Shown: positions 17,748 through 26,044 of the stretch, one piece after another
Layout of the letters: the number at the start of each line of letters is the position of its first letter
Position numbering within the stretch: position 1 is the stretch's first letter
From: an uncultured Bacilli bacterium
GTDB taxonomy: Bacteria; Bacillota_I; Bacilli_A; RF39; UBA660
Direction: 5' to 3'
Length of the DNA stretch: 64,000 bases
NCBI GenBank assembly: GCA_934101645.1
Contig: CAKORX010000006.1
Span: forward strand, 1 to 64,000
Program-made: the position numbers and the translations under genes
The notes under the pieces: generated by a model
Databases searched by the model: none
What the model saw: the letters and a program-made list of their open reading frames with translations, nothing else
What the model was told of the DNA's origin: nothing

Positions 17748-18833
17748 ATGGATAAACTTATCAAAAATATACTTAAGAAAATAGAAAGTGAAGGATATGA
17801 AGCCTATATAGTAGGTGGTTTTGTTCGGGATTCTTTACTTAAAAAAAACTCTTTTGATGTAGATATATGTACTAATGCGAAACCAAAAGATTTAGTTAAC
17901 TTTTTAAATATTAAACAGAGTACAAATAATTATGGCGGATTTAATATTAAGGTTAAAAATTACAATATTGACATTACGACATATAGAAAAGAAAAAAAAT
18001 ATGATAAACGTCATCCCGTAGAAATTGAGTATGTAAATAACTTATTCGAAGATATAAAACGAAGAGATTTTACCATTAATTCTATTTGTATGGATAAAAA
18101 TGATAAACTAATAGATTTATTAAATGGTAAAGATGATATAAAAAATAAAATAGTACGCTCTATTGGTAGCGCTAATGACAAATTTTGTGAAGATCCATTA
18201 AGAATGCTTAGAGCAATTAGGTTTGCTTCCATACTTGATTTTAAAATCGAGGAAAATACTTATGAAGCAATTAAAAAAAATGCACAATTTGTTACAACAT
18301 TAAGCCCTTTACGTATTAAAGAAGAACTTACAAAGATATTGAGTAATAAAAATTTCCTAAATGGTTTAAAACTTCTTGATGAAACTAAAATAAGTTCTTA
18401 TATTGGCCTTAAATATGATGACGTAGTTTTTACAATGGATATACTAGGAATGTGGTCACAAATTGACATAAAAATGGCTGAGTTTACAAAAGAAGAAAAA
18501 GAAAATATATCAAAGGTAAAAGAAATTCTTATGTCAAAAAAAATAAATAATTTTACACTTTTTAATTATGGACTGTATATATCATATGTTGCTGGTGAAG
18601 TTTTAAAAGTAAATAAACAGACTATTAACAAAATATATAAATTAATGCCTATAAAAAGTATGAAAGATATTGATATTACAGGCAAAGATATAATTCAAAT
18701 TCTAAATATTGAGCCATGTAAATTAATTAGTGAAATTATGAATGATTTAAAAATTAAAATATTAAAAAATGAATTAAAAAATAAAAAAAGTGAACTAAAA
18801 AAATATATTATAGGGAAGTACAAGAATGAATAA
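17748..18833 (+). CDS. cca: CCA tRNA nucleotidyltransferase
   Basis: This enzyme adds or repairs the 3' CCA end of tRNAs. The 361-residue product has the class II nucleotidyltransferase signature IVGGFVRDSLL followed by DVDICTNA with the catalytic aspartates, then KRRDFTINSICMD and ED(P)LRMLRAIRFAS. All six tRNA genes in this window already encode CCA, so its main role here is probably repair. ATG at 17748 follows GGTGGAGG. It overlaps the DnaD-domain gene by 8 nt. Confidence 0.93.
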   Translation: MDKLIKNILKKIESEGYEAYIVGGFVRDSLLKKNSFDVDICTNAKPKDLVNFLNIKQSTNNYGGFNIKVKNYNIDITTYRKEKKYDKRHPVEIEYVNNLFEDIKRRDFTINSICMDKNDKLIDLLNGKDDIKNKIVRSIGSANDKFCEDPLRMLRAIRFASILDFKIEENTYEAIKKNAQFVTTLSPLRIKEELTKILSNKNFLNGLKLLDETKISSYIGLKYDDVVFTMDILGMWSQIDIKMAEFTKEEKENISKVKEILMSKKINNFTLFNYGLYISYVAGEVLKVNKQTINKIYKLMPIKSMKDIDITGKDIIQILNIEPCKLISEIMNDLKIKILKNELKNKKSELKKYIIGKYKNE

Positions 18834-19467
18834 AGATAATAAAAAATTTGTAGTTGAAACTTTATTTTTAAAAGAAGCTTTAAAGTATAATTTAACATTA
18901 AAAGAGTTTTTGATTTTAATGTATTTTGATAATGATTATGATTTAGTATTTGATGTAAAAAAAGTATCTAAAGCTATATGCCTTTCTGAAGAAGATACAC
19001 TAAAAGCATTTGAGAGTTTATTAACAAAAAGATTAATCAAATTAAATTCAGTGAAAAATGAAAGTGGAAAATTAATTGATAAAATATCTTTAGATAATTT
19101 TTATAATAGTTTAAAAGAATCCATAAATTTGGAAAATGAAGAAAAAGATGAAAATGGGATATTCTATAAATTTCAAGAAATATTTGGCAAAAGTTTGTCC
19201 GGCATGGATTATGAAATTATTAATGCTTGGTTATCAAAAGGATTTAGTAAAGAACTTATTTTAGAGGCCTTAAATGAAGCAATAAAAAACAATGCTCCAT
19301 CACTAAGATATATTGATAAAATATTATTTGATTGGAATAAGAAAGGCTATAAGTCTATAAATGATATAAAAAAATATAATAAATCTGAAGATAATTATTA
19401 TACTGAAGAACAGAAATTCGAAAGTAGTGTATTTGATTACAATTGGCTTGATGACGATGAAAATTGA
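18826..19467 (+). CDS. DnaD-domain replication initiation protein
   Basis: The 213-residue protein has an N-terminal winged-helix part (about 1-95) and a C-terminal DnaD/DnaB domain (about 105-185). The C-terminal domain contains FQEIFGKSLSGMDYEIINAW, with ILEALNEAI and RYIDKILFDWNKKG. DnaD works with DnaB and DnaI to load the replicative helicase in Bacilli. It lies directly before nth, as dnaD does in Bacillus subtilis. GGGAAG precedes ATG 18826; it overlaps cca at its start and nth at its end. Confidence 0.88.
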   Translation: MNKDNKKFVVETLFLKEALKYNLTLKEFLILMYFDNDYDLVFDVKKVSKAICLSEEDTLKAFESLLTKRLIKLNSVKNESGKLIDKISLDNFYNSLKESINLENEEKDENGIFYKFQEIFGKSLSGMDYEIINAWLSKGFSKELILEALNEAIKNNAPSLRYIDKILFDWNKKGYKSINDIKKYNKSEDNYYTEEQKFESSVFDYNWLDDDEN

Positions 19468-20077
19468 TGATTTAAGAAAAAATTTGGATTTCTATGTTCC
19501 TAATCCTAAATGTGAATTAAATTATACTAAAGATTATGAATTATTAATTGCGGTTATGTTATCTGCTCAATGTACTGATAAAAGAGTTAATGAAGTAACT
19601 CCGAATCTTTTTAAATATACTTTGATAGAGCTTGCAAATTTAGATATTAAAGTTTTAGAAAAAATTATTAAACCATTAGGCTCTTATCATAAAAAATCAG
19701 TATTTATAAAAGAGGATGCAAAAATACTTTTAGGAAAATATAATGGCATTGTACCAAATAATCGTAAAAAATTAGAAAGTATGCCTGGCATTGGTAGAAA
19801 ATGCTCAAATGTAATTTTGTCGGAACTTTTTGCCGTACCTACGATTGCGGTTGATACTCATGTAGAAAGGGTTTCTAAAAGGCTGGGGTTAGCTAAACAA
19901 AACGACTCAGTATATGAAATAGAACAAAAATTATTAAAAACTTTTAAAAAAGAGGAATACAACAAAATTAATCATCAATTACTTTTATTTGGTAGATATT
20001 ATTGCAAAGCTAAAAATCCTTCGTGTGATAATTGCAAAATGACTTGTAAATTTAAACAATCAAAAAAAATGCTCTAA
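19451..20077 (+). CDS. nth: Endonuclease III
   Basis: Nth is a base-excision repair glycosylase/AP lyase for oxidised pyrimidines. The product of about 208 residues has the HhH motif MPGIGRKCSNVIL with the catalytic Lys and VDTHVERVSKRLG with the catalytic Asp. The C-terminal Fe-S ligands are C-x6-C-x2-C-x3-C (CKAKNPSCDNCKMTC); the usual spacing ends in x5, so the loop is two residues short. The start is uncertain: ATG at 19451 or 19457, both inside the dnaD-like gene, without a clear ribosome binding site, which suggests translational coupling. Confidence 0.92.
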   Translation: MTMKIDDLRKNLDFYVPNPKCELNYTKDYELLIAVMLSAQCTDKRVNEVTPNLFKYTLIELANLDIKVLEKIIKPLGSYHKKSVFIKEDAKILLGKYNGIVPNNRKKLESMPGIGRKCSNVILSELFAVPTIAVDTHVERVSKRLGLAKQNDSVYEIEQKLLKTFKKEEYNKINHQLLLFGRYYCKAKNPSCDNCKMTCKFKQSKKML

Positions 20078-20089
20078 GGCATTTTTTTT
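20062..20089. terminator. Bidirectional terminator between nth and the PBP gene
   Basis: AAAAAATGC-TCTAAG-GCATTTTTT; the T-run is usable from both sides. Confidence 0.75.
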
Positions 20090-22640
20090 AGTTTAATCCA
20101 GTATCTTTATTATCGTTTTTCTTATCATCTTCGATAATGTTTGGAATATTTGTATCAGTATTAGTATTAACAGTAATAATTAAACTATCTGAAGCATTAT
20201 TTTTAAACAATGAATAAGAAGATTTGATAATAAATTTATAAGTTTTTCCTGGCTCTATAGTTTGTTTATATGTAGTTCCTTCAGTCCAAGTAAGACTTTT
20301 TAATGTGCCATCATCATTTTGAATGAAAACATCGTACCCAATTTTACCAATATAAGATTCATTATACTTTATTCTTTCTTCATAATATTTTGTGGCAAAT
20401 GTACCATAATTATCATTAAAATAATTTTGTAAGTAACTACTATTTATTGCATCTGGAGTAGATATTGCTGTCCAACTAAGCGTTACTTCACTTCCATTAT
20501 AACTTGCTTTACCATTACTTGGAGATGCCAGTTTTGCATATCTATTTGATACTTCTGTAGGCTCTGTACCTTCTTTAAATAATTCTGTAACTTTCATATC
20601 CTCTGGAGTATTTTCTGAAGCAAGCATTAATGGAATAGTATATTTTTCAACTTCAACCGAAATAACACTACTTGGTTTTTTAAATGTTTTGTTTGTACTA
20701 TAAATATTTTTAGAAAGGGCTTCCATAATTCTACTTCTTGCAGCCCAACCAGTTGTAGTATTCATATAATGCTCTGCACTATGTTCATCATAACCATACC
20801 AAAGTGCTATAGCATATTCAGGATTGTATGTAATATTCCATGAATCAGGGATTAAATCTGCTGGTAAGTTTTTAGCTTTTAATGTAGCAGCATCAATATT
20901 TGTAGTACCGGTTTTACCAGCTACTTCTGTACCACTTATCTTTATGTTACCACTCCATGTATCATTAACAGCATTTACTAGTACGTTTGTAATCATATAC
21001 GAAGTTTCTTCACTTAAAACCTTTTCTTTAGAATATTTATTTTCATAAGTTGTACCATCTTCATAAATAACTTTTGTAAAAGAATATGGTTCAATATAGT
21101 ATCCTCCACGGCCAAATACAGCATAAGCAGCACTCATTTCAAGTGGGTTAGTACCATTAAATCCACCGATAGACGCTGACTCATATAAGGCAGAGCCGTA
21201 ATTAATACCAACACTATGAACAAAGTTTTCTATTAAAGAAATATCTTTAGCTGCAACTTTTTGAAACGCTTGTAAAGCAGTAATATTTCTTGAACCAACT
21301 AAAGCTTGTCTTAAAGAAATCATTCCTTGATATTTTCTATCTGCGTCATTAATTGCTTGACCAGTAGAGTATGAGTAAGGTTCATCGAAGAAATAATCTC
21401 CGGGAGAACCATTTAAGTATTCAATATATGGAGCATAATCAAATAGTGGTTTAGCAGTTGAACCTGGTTGACGATTTAATGCGGTTGCACGATTTAATCC
21501 TCTTGCTTTATAATTTCTTCCTCCAGATAGGGCAACAATTGAACCATCTGCTATAGAAGTTATTGCAGTTCCTTCTTGGTCATAATCATTATAGTATTTA
21601 AATAATTCACCTTTTTCAAGTTTTACAAGAACATCTTGAACTTTTAAATCAAAAGTTGTGTAGATTTTCATTGCTTCAACTCTAGGATTCTTTTTAGTTT
21701 TCTCTAAAACATCGTTAATAACATAGTCAATTATTACTTGATAGTTGTTACTTGACACAATTTCCTCTTTATCAACAATCATACTTTCAATAGGAATGGC
21801 AAGTACAGCCTCTTTTTCTTCTTCAGTAATATACCCATGATTTACCATTAAAGTTAAAACTGTTTTTTGTCTTGCCTTACATCCCTCTGGATTAGAATAT
21901 GGATTATACCAACTAGGATTTTGATACATTCCAACAAGTAGTGTAGCTTCTGCTAAATTTATATCTCTAACACTTTTTCCAAAGAAATATTGACTTGCTT
22001 GCTCTATACCATAAATACCACCGGTATTAATATTTCCAGTAGCATACCATAGAGAATTTGAATAAAATTCTAGTATTTCTTCTTTTGTATACGAACTTTC
22101 AATTTTAAATACAGCCATATATATATCAGTAAATTTACGAATAATGCCTTTGATACCTTCAGATTTATCATTAGTATAAGTCTTTTTTACAAGCTGCATT
22201 GTGATAGTAGAAGCACCACCTGCTTTAGAGGAAACAAGTTGTCCTAATGAGGCTTTTAAAAATCTTGCTATATCAAGTCCATTGTGTTGGAAAAATCTTG
22301 AGTCTTCAGTAGCAATTAATGCATCAATATATACTTGAGGTAAATCTTTATATTCAATAAGCTCTCGGTTTTCTTGGCCAACTCTTGCAAATTCTACACC
22401 ATTTTTATCATAAATAATAGTGGCCTCTTTTTTATAAAGTAAATTTTTATCAAAATTCGGAGCACTTATAATAATGTATAAAACAAATATTAATACAGCA
22501 CTTGCACAAAATATTAAAAAGCCAAAAATAATTTCCCAAATAAACCCTTTTTTTCCTTTCTTTTTTATTTCTCCATTAATTTTACTTTTCATATTTGTAT
22601 TAAAATTTTTAAGTTTTTTTTGAATTTTTAATTTTTTCAT
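20088..22640 (-). CDS. ponA: Class A penicillin-binding protein (PBP1-like)
   Basis: This bifunctional enzyme polymerises glycan strands and cross-links peptides at the outer face of the membrane. The 850-residue product has a basic cytoplasmic tail, one membrane helix (about 35-60) and a GT51 domain with EDSRFFQHNGLD and a GGASTITMQLVKK segment. The transpeptidase domain carries GSTAKPLFDY (SxxK), SRN and KTGTT. A fibronectin-type III-like segment follows (PSNGKASYNGSEVTLSW) with an Asp/Asn/Lys-rich tail. It overlaps recU by 4 nt, the same recU-ponA pairing as in Bacillus, which couples wall synthesis and recombination genes. Confidence 0.95.
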   Translation of the reverse strand: MKKLKIQKKLKNFNTNMKSKINGEIKKKGKKGFIWEIIFGFLIFCASAVLIFVLYIIISAPNFDKNLLYKKEATIIYDKNGVEFARVGQENRELIEYKDLPQVYIDALIATEDSRFFQHNGLDIARFLKASLGQLVSSKAGGASTITMQLVKKTYTNDKSEGIKGIIRKFTDIYMAVFKIESSYTKEEILEFYSNSLWYATGNINTGGIYGIEQASQYFFGKSVRDINLAEATLLVGMYQNPSWYNPYSNPEGCKARQKTVLTLMVNHGYITEEEKEAVLAIPIESMIVDKEEIVSSNNYQVIIDYVINDVLEKTKKNPRVEAMKIYTTFDLKVQDVLVKLEKGELFKYYNDYDQEGTAITSIADGSIVALSGGRNYKARGLNRATALNRQPGSTAKPLFDYAPYIEYLNGSPGDYFFDEPYSYSTGQAINDADRKYQGMISLRQALVGSRNITALQAFQKVAAKDISLIENFVHSVGINYGSALYESASIGGFNGTNPLEMSAAYAVFGRGGYYIEPYSFTKVIYEDGTTYENKYSKEKVLSEETSYMITNVLVNAVNDTWSGNIKISGTEVAGKTGTTNIDAATLKAKNLPADLIPDSWNITYNPEYAIALWYGYDEHSAEHYMNTTTGWAARSRIMEALSKNIYSTNKTFKKPSSVISVEVEKYTIPLMLASENTPEDMKVTELFKEGTEPTEVSNRYAKLASPSNGKASYNGSEVTLSWTAISTPDAINSSYLQNYFNDNYGTFATKYYEERIKYNESYIGKIGYDVFIQNDDGTLKSLTWTEGTTYKQTIEPGKTYKFIIKSSYSLFKNNASDSLIITVNTNTDTNIPNIIEDDKKNDNKDTGLN

Positions 22641-23188
22641 ATATTCTCCTTTATCATACAGTCAACAGCTTTGATGTAATCAATTCCTTTTAGATAATTG
22701 CAATTTAGTTTATAACCATTTTCATTTATATAATCATAAGGTATGCTTTTCCTTTCTGCATTATTTATAAAATTAATTATTTTTGTTCCAGGTAATGCAA
22801 AAAATTCATTGTTAATACCTATTAATAAAAAGCAAATTCCTTTATGATTTAGAATATTTTTCATATGTTTTATTTGATGTTCAGCTATATTTGATAATGG
22901 TAAATAATTCTTATTTGTATTTTTAGCGTCAAATTCTATATAATAGCCTTTATAAAGCCCATTATAATCAAGCGTTGATTCGGTTTTATAGAAAGCATCA
23001 GTAATTCTTTTTGTATTATAATCATATTTTACAACTTGAATTGGTGTAGGTTTTTTATATATAATTGCAATATCATTATCAATATAATAATCATTAATTT
23101 GGTTAATTAAACTTTCTAAATCCATTCCTCTGTTGGCATAGTTTATAGTTTTTTTATAAACTTTATTAATGCTTTTTGGATAATTCAT
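22637..23188 (-). CDS. recU: Holliday junction resolvase RecU
   Basis: RecU cuts Holliday junctions in recombination and segregation in Firmicutes. The 183-residue product shows the typical N-terminus NYPKSINKVYKKTINYANRG, STLDYNGLYKGYYIEFDAKN with the metal-binding acidic residues and Lys, and LSNIAEHQIKHM. The gene is divergent from gpsB and overlaps the PBP gene by 4 nt. Confidence 0.94.
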   Translation of the reverse strand: MNYPKSINKVYKKTINYANRGMDLESLINQINDYYIDNDIAIIYKKPTPIQVVKYDYNTKRITDAFYKTESTLDYNGLYKGYYIEFDAKNTNKNYLPLSNIAEHQIKHMKNILNHKGICFLLIGINNEFFALPGTKIINFINNAERKSIPYDYINENGYKLNCNYLKGIDYIKAVDCMIKENI

Positions 23189-23300
23189 TTATATTCACCA
23201 TTATAAGTATAACATATATTTGGAATAAAATAAATGATAGGTTTTGTCGAAACTATTGAAATATTAAAATAGTTTATCATATTATTAAATAGGTGATAAA

Positions 23301-23396
23301 ATGAATATGGATTATTTAATTTCAAAACTACTCGAAGAAACTAATTATGCAAAAATTCTAGTTAATCTTGATAGCCTTACCGATGTTGACAAATAA
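23301..23396 (+). CDS. Putative 31-residue small ORF upstream of gpsB
   Basis: ATG at 23301 is preceded by AGGTGAT at good spacing and opens a 31-codon frame (starting MNMDYLISKLLEET, ending in DVDK). The gpsB promoter -35 TTGACA lies inside its last codons. It could be a leader peptide or a true small protein. No family is recognised, and short ORFs with good ribosome binding sites occur by chance in A+T-rich DNA. Confidence 0.4.
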   Translation: MNMDYLISKLLEETNYAKILVNLDSLTDVDK

Positions 23397-23415
23397 GAAC
23401 AATTTTTGCTATAAT
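23386..23415 (+). promoter_or_regulatory. Consensus sigma-A promoter of gpsB
   Basis: TTGACA (23386-23391), 18-nt spacer, TATAAT (23410-23415). Both hexamers are perfect consensus. A short 5' leader with GAAGGTG leads to ATG 23438. Confidence 0.85.
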
Positions 23416-23437
23416 TTTCTTGTTAGAAGGTGTAAAA

Positions 23438-23770
23438 ATGTATAATGAAAAGATTTATTTAACACCAGGGGAAATATTGGAACATGATTTCAAAATTGAT
23501 GCAAGAGGTTATCGTCCACAAGAAGTCGATAAATACCTTGACATGATTATAAGAGATTATACAGAATATAATAACATTATTAAAAATCTAAAGAAGCAAA
23601 TTAATGATTTAACTTCCGATAATTATACATTAAAGCAAGAAATTCGTTCACTTAGAGAAAAACTTGAAGCTCAAAGTGAGGATTCTAACACAACGAAGTC
23701 AGTAACAAATATTGACTTACTTCGAAGAATTAGCAACCTTGAAAAAATAGTATATGGAAAAAATGAATAA
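23438..23770 (+). CDS. gpsB: Cell division protein GpsB
   Basis: GpsB is a DivIVA-like coiled-coil adaptor that brings PBPs to the division site and links division with elongation. The 110-residue product has the DivIVA/GpsB N-terminal lipid-binding domain (KIYLTPGEILEHDFKIDARGY ending in RPQEVDKYLD), a coiled coil (about 45-80), and a short C-terminal helical domain RRISNLEKIVYG. ATG 23438 has GAAGGTG upstream; an in-frame TTG at 23420 is less likely. It is next to rnpB and opposite the class A PBP it probably binds, as in Bacillus subtilis. Confidence 0.93.
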   Translation: MYNEKIYLTPGEILEHDFKIDARGYRPQEVDKYLDMIIRDYTEYNNIIKNLKKQINDLTSDNYTLKQEIRSLREKLEAQSEDSNTTKSVTNIDLLRRISNLEKIVYGKNE

Positions 23771-24120
23771 TATCTTTAGACAAACGCTATAAATTAGTTT
23801 TTATAGAGGAAAGTCCATGCTCACTTATCCTGTGATGGATAAAAATGTTCGTGTTTAAGGAAAAAATAACTTAAAGTAGTAATTTATTACTAACGGCTCT
23901 GAAAATTTCTGAAAATGAAATGATTAAGTATAAAAGTGCCAAAGAGACGAGTCTTTTAGAAATAAAAGAAGTGGAACGTGGTAAACCCCGCGAGTGAGAA
24001 ACCCAAATTTTGGTAGGGGAGCTAGTCAAAGGAAACTGAACTAATGGCTGGATGTAGCTTGCTACATAGATAAATGTTTGTCACCATTTTATGGTACAGA
24101 ACATGGCTTATTAAGATATT
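23769..24120 (+). ncRNA. rnpB: RNase P RNA, Bacillus (type B) class
   Basis: This is the catalytic RNA that trims tRNA 5' leaders. The conserved 5' core GAGGAAAGTCCATGCTC is at about 23808-23824, and the matching 3' element ACAGAACATGGCTTA at about 24096-24110. The two ends pair in stem P1 (AATATCTT with AAGATATT), which sets the limits. A T-rich tract follows. The position right after gpsB is conserved in Bacilli. The 5' end overlaps the gpsB stop codon. Confidence 0.93.
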
Positions 24121-24154
24121 ATTTTTTTATTTTAAAATTAAGGAGAGATTTTTT

Positions 24155-24625
24155 TTGAAAGATATTGGAAGCCTCTTACTATCAACAAGAGAAGCAGCCG
24201 GACTTTCACTTGATGAAGTTAGCAGTGATCTTAGTATAGAAAAGGCAGTACTTGAAAATATCGAAGATGGGAAAACTGGAGCATTTTCGGATATATTTTT
24301 ATTAAAAAAGTATATTAGTAATTATTCTAAATATTTAGGATTAGATGCAGACAAAATTGTTGATGAATTTAATGAATATGTATTTGAATCAACTTCAAAG
24401 ATTCCCGTGAAAGATATTGTTAAAAAAATAGAGCAAAATAATAAAGAGTCAAATGATGATAAAATAATGTCACCTTATACAAGACTTGAAAAAAAGCCAA
24501 ATAATGCGTTATATTTATTTATATATATTCTCATTGTATTATTAGTAATCATAGCGGCATTTTGGGCTGTTAAACAAATAACAATCAATACGCAAGTTGC
24601 AAAAGATATAAGTTATAAGGAGTAA
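24155..24625 (+). CDS. RodZ-like helix-turn-helix membrane protein
   Basis: The 156-residue protein has an N-terminal RodZ-type HTH (LLLSTREAAGLSLDEVSSDL, about 5-75), a linker and one membrane helix (about 122-145). In rod-shaped bacteria RodZ connects MreB to the wall synthesis machinery. The ectodomain is only about 10 residues, so this is a short RodZ form. The start is TTG 24155 with AAGGAGAG upstream; a longer frame from 24074 would run inside rnpB and is rejected. It is followed by pgsA after 3 nt, the order seen in Bacillus. Confidence 0.82.
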   Translation: MKDIGSLLLSTREAAGLSLDEVSSDLSIEKAVLENIEDGKTGAFSDIFLLKKYISNYSKYLGLDADKIVDEFNEYVFESTSKIPVKDIVKKIEQNNKESNDDKIMSPYTRLEKKPNNALYLFIYILIVLLVIIAAFWAVKQITINTQVAKDISYKE

Positions 24626-24628
24626 AAA

Positions 24629-25234
24629 ATGAATTTACCAAATAAATTAACTATTTCAAGAATAGTACTAGCTTTTATAATATTAGTTATGTTATGTTTG
24701 CCTTGGCATGCAATGGGCTTTAACTGGCCAGTATATTTATTTCATGGAGTAACTTTTAATCTAAAATATATTATTGCAGGAATACTTTTCTTAATTGCTT
24801 CAGTAACAGATAAACTTGATGGTTACATTGCAAGAAAATATAATATGGTTACTGACTTTGGAAAAATGGCTGATGCCATAGCAGATAAAATATTAGTTAA
24901 TGGAGTACTTATTATTTTAGCTTATGATAGAATTATTCCTTTAGTAATACCAGTGGTAATTATTACACGTGATATAATCACTGATACTTGCAAAATGATT
25001 TCAGGAAATAAAGGAAAAGTTGTAGCAGCATCAAGTATGGGAAAAATAAAAACTGCCTTTATGATGGTTGGCCTAACACTTACTTTCTTTAATAATTTTC
25101 CTTGTGAATTCTTTCATTTTCCACTTTCAAAATTATGCTTAATTATTGCTACAATATTTAGTGTAATAAGTGGATGTCAATATTATTATAAAACAAGAGA
25201 ATTTGTTATACCAAAAGATGAAAAGAAAAAATAA
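24629..25234 (+). CDS. pgsA: CDP-diacylglycerol-glycerol-3-phosphate 3-phosphatidyltransferase
   Basis: PgsA makes phosphatidylglycerol phosphate, the committed step to phosphatidylglycerol. The 201-residue membrane protein carries the CDP-alcohol phosphotransferase signature D-G-x2-A-R-x8-G-x3-D-x3-D in DKLDGYIARKYNMVTDFGKM followed by ADAIADK. Several membrane segments follow. It sits 3 nt behind the rodZ-like gene and ends at a strong terminator. Confidence 0.95.
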   Translation: MNLPNKLTISRIVLAFIILVMLCLPWHAMGFNWPVYLFHGVTFNLKYIIAGILFLIASVTDKLDGYIARKYNMVTDFGKMADAIADKILVNGVLIILAYDRIIPLVIPVVIITRDIITDTCKMISGNKGKVVAASSMGKIKTAFMMVGLTLTFFNNFPCEFFHFPLSKLCLIIATIFSVISGCQYYYKTREFVIPKDEKKK

Positions 25235-25253
25235 ATTTTTTTCATCTTTTTTT
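25213..25253 (+). terminator. Terminator of rodZ-pgsA
   Basis: AAAAGATGAAAA and TTTTCATCTTTT form the stem; T-run follows. Confidence 0.8.
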
Positions 25254-25311
25254 GTGCCCAAACAACATATTTTATTTCGAATAATATAAAGTAAAAGGAG
25301 GATTACCTATA

Positions 25312-25566
25312 ATGAATTGTGAAAAAAGACCTGCAATGGAAGAAATGGGTAAAGTAGAAAATATGATGGGACAAATGTGTGAACCTATTTACGAATGTCC
25401 TGAAGAAAGGGTTTGTCATAGATATATATGTTATGAAGTTCCACATATTAAACCATGTAATACAAGAATAATTAATCATCATATTTATAAACATACATTT
25501 ACTCCATGCAATACTTGTTGTGAAGAAAATGTAGTTGAAAATATTTACGATAGAAAATGTTGTTAA
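25312..25566 (+). CDS. CotD-like Cys/His-rich spore coat protein
   Basis: The 84-residue protein has 13 Cys and many His. The middle part (VPHIKPCNTRIINHHIYKH then TFTPCNT) resembles the VPHIHP...NHQ...H pattern of CotD inner spore coat proteins of Bacilli. It has GGAGG upstream of ATG 25312 and its own terminator. If the match is right, this genome keeps at least one coat-type gene; the SleB-like hydrolase at 44189 points the same way. The match is by eye only, and such small Cys/His-rich proteins could also bind metals. Confidence 0.6.
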   Translation: MNCEKRPAMEEMGKVENMMGQMCEPIYECPEERVCHRYICYEVPHIKPCNTRIINHHIYKHTFTPCNTCCEENVVENIYDRKCC

Positions 25567-25567
25567 T

Positions 25568-25591
25568 AAAAGTTCTTAATTGAACTTTTTT
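25568..25591 (+). terminator. Terminator of the CotD-like gene
   Basis: AAAAGTTC-TTAATT-GAACTTTT with a T-run. Confidence 0.8.
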
Positions 25592-25625
25592 ATTTGCGTT
25601 GTTATAATGATTTTAAGGAGTAGTT

Positions 25626-26044
25626 ATGATAGATGAGTATGTTATATATTTAAATAAAGATAAGTTTATTGTAAGTTTTGATACCCAGTATGTTATAAAA
25701 GAAAATGCCTATATTGTATTTAGTAAAAGTAAAAAAATTTTTGAGGTTAGTCAAATAAGAAGGCTTTGCAAATTTATTGAAGATACTTTTAATGTTGAGG
25801 CTTTTAATGAACTACTTAAAAAACTCATGATATATATGAGCTTTCTGGTATACTATATATTTATTCATATTTTAATGAAATAAATTCAATTGCGGCATGT
25901 TATAATGATACAAAAACAATTTATAAAAAAGAATATATTGATAGCATTATAGAAAAACTTGATATTAAAGTTAAGAATTTATATCCAGAGAATATTAACG
26001 ATGAAACTACTTGGAAAAAAATGGAGGGTTTAGTATGGAAATAA
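25626..26044 (+). pseudogene. Frameshifted gene of unknown function
   Basis: ATG 25626 follows AAGGAG and reads 85 codons to a stop at 25883. After about 25826 the coding signal moves to another frame: from 25829 it reads DIYELSGILYIYSYFNEI and on to a stop at 26042-26044 that overlaps the next gene in operon style. One missing base after CTC (25826), turning CTCAATGAT into CTCATGATA, would explain it; the repaired protein would have about 139 residues. It may be a true mutation or a sequencing/assembly error. No family is recognised. Confidence 0.7.

Noticed and set aside
24074..24154. N-terminal extension of the RodZ-like gene
   Set aside because: It lies inside the 3' part of rnpB; AAGGAGAG followed by TTG 24155 gives the proper RodZ N-terminus.
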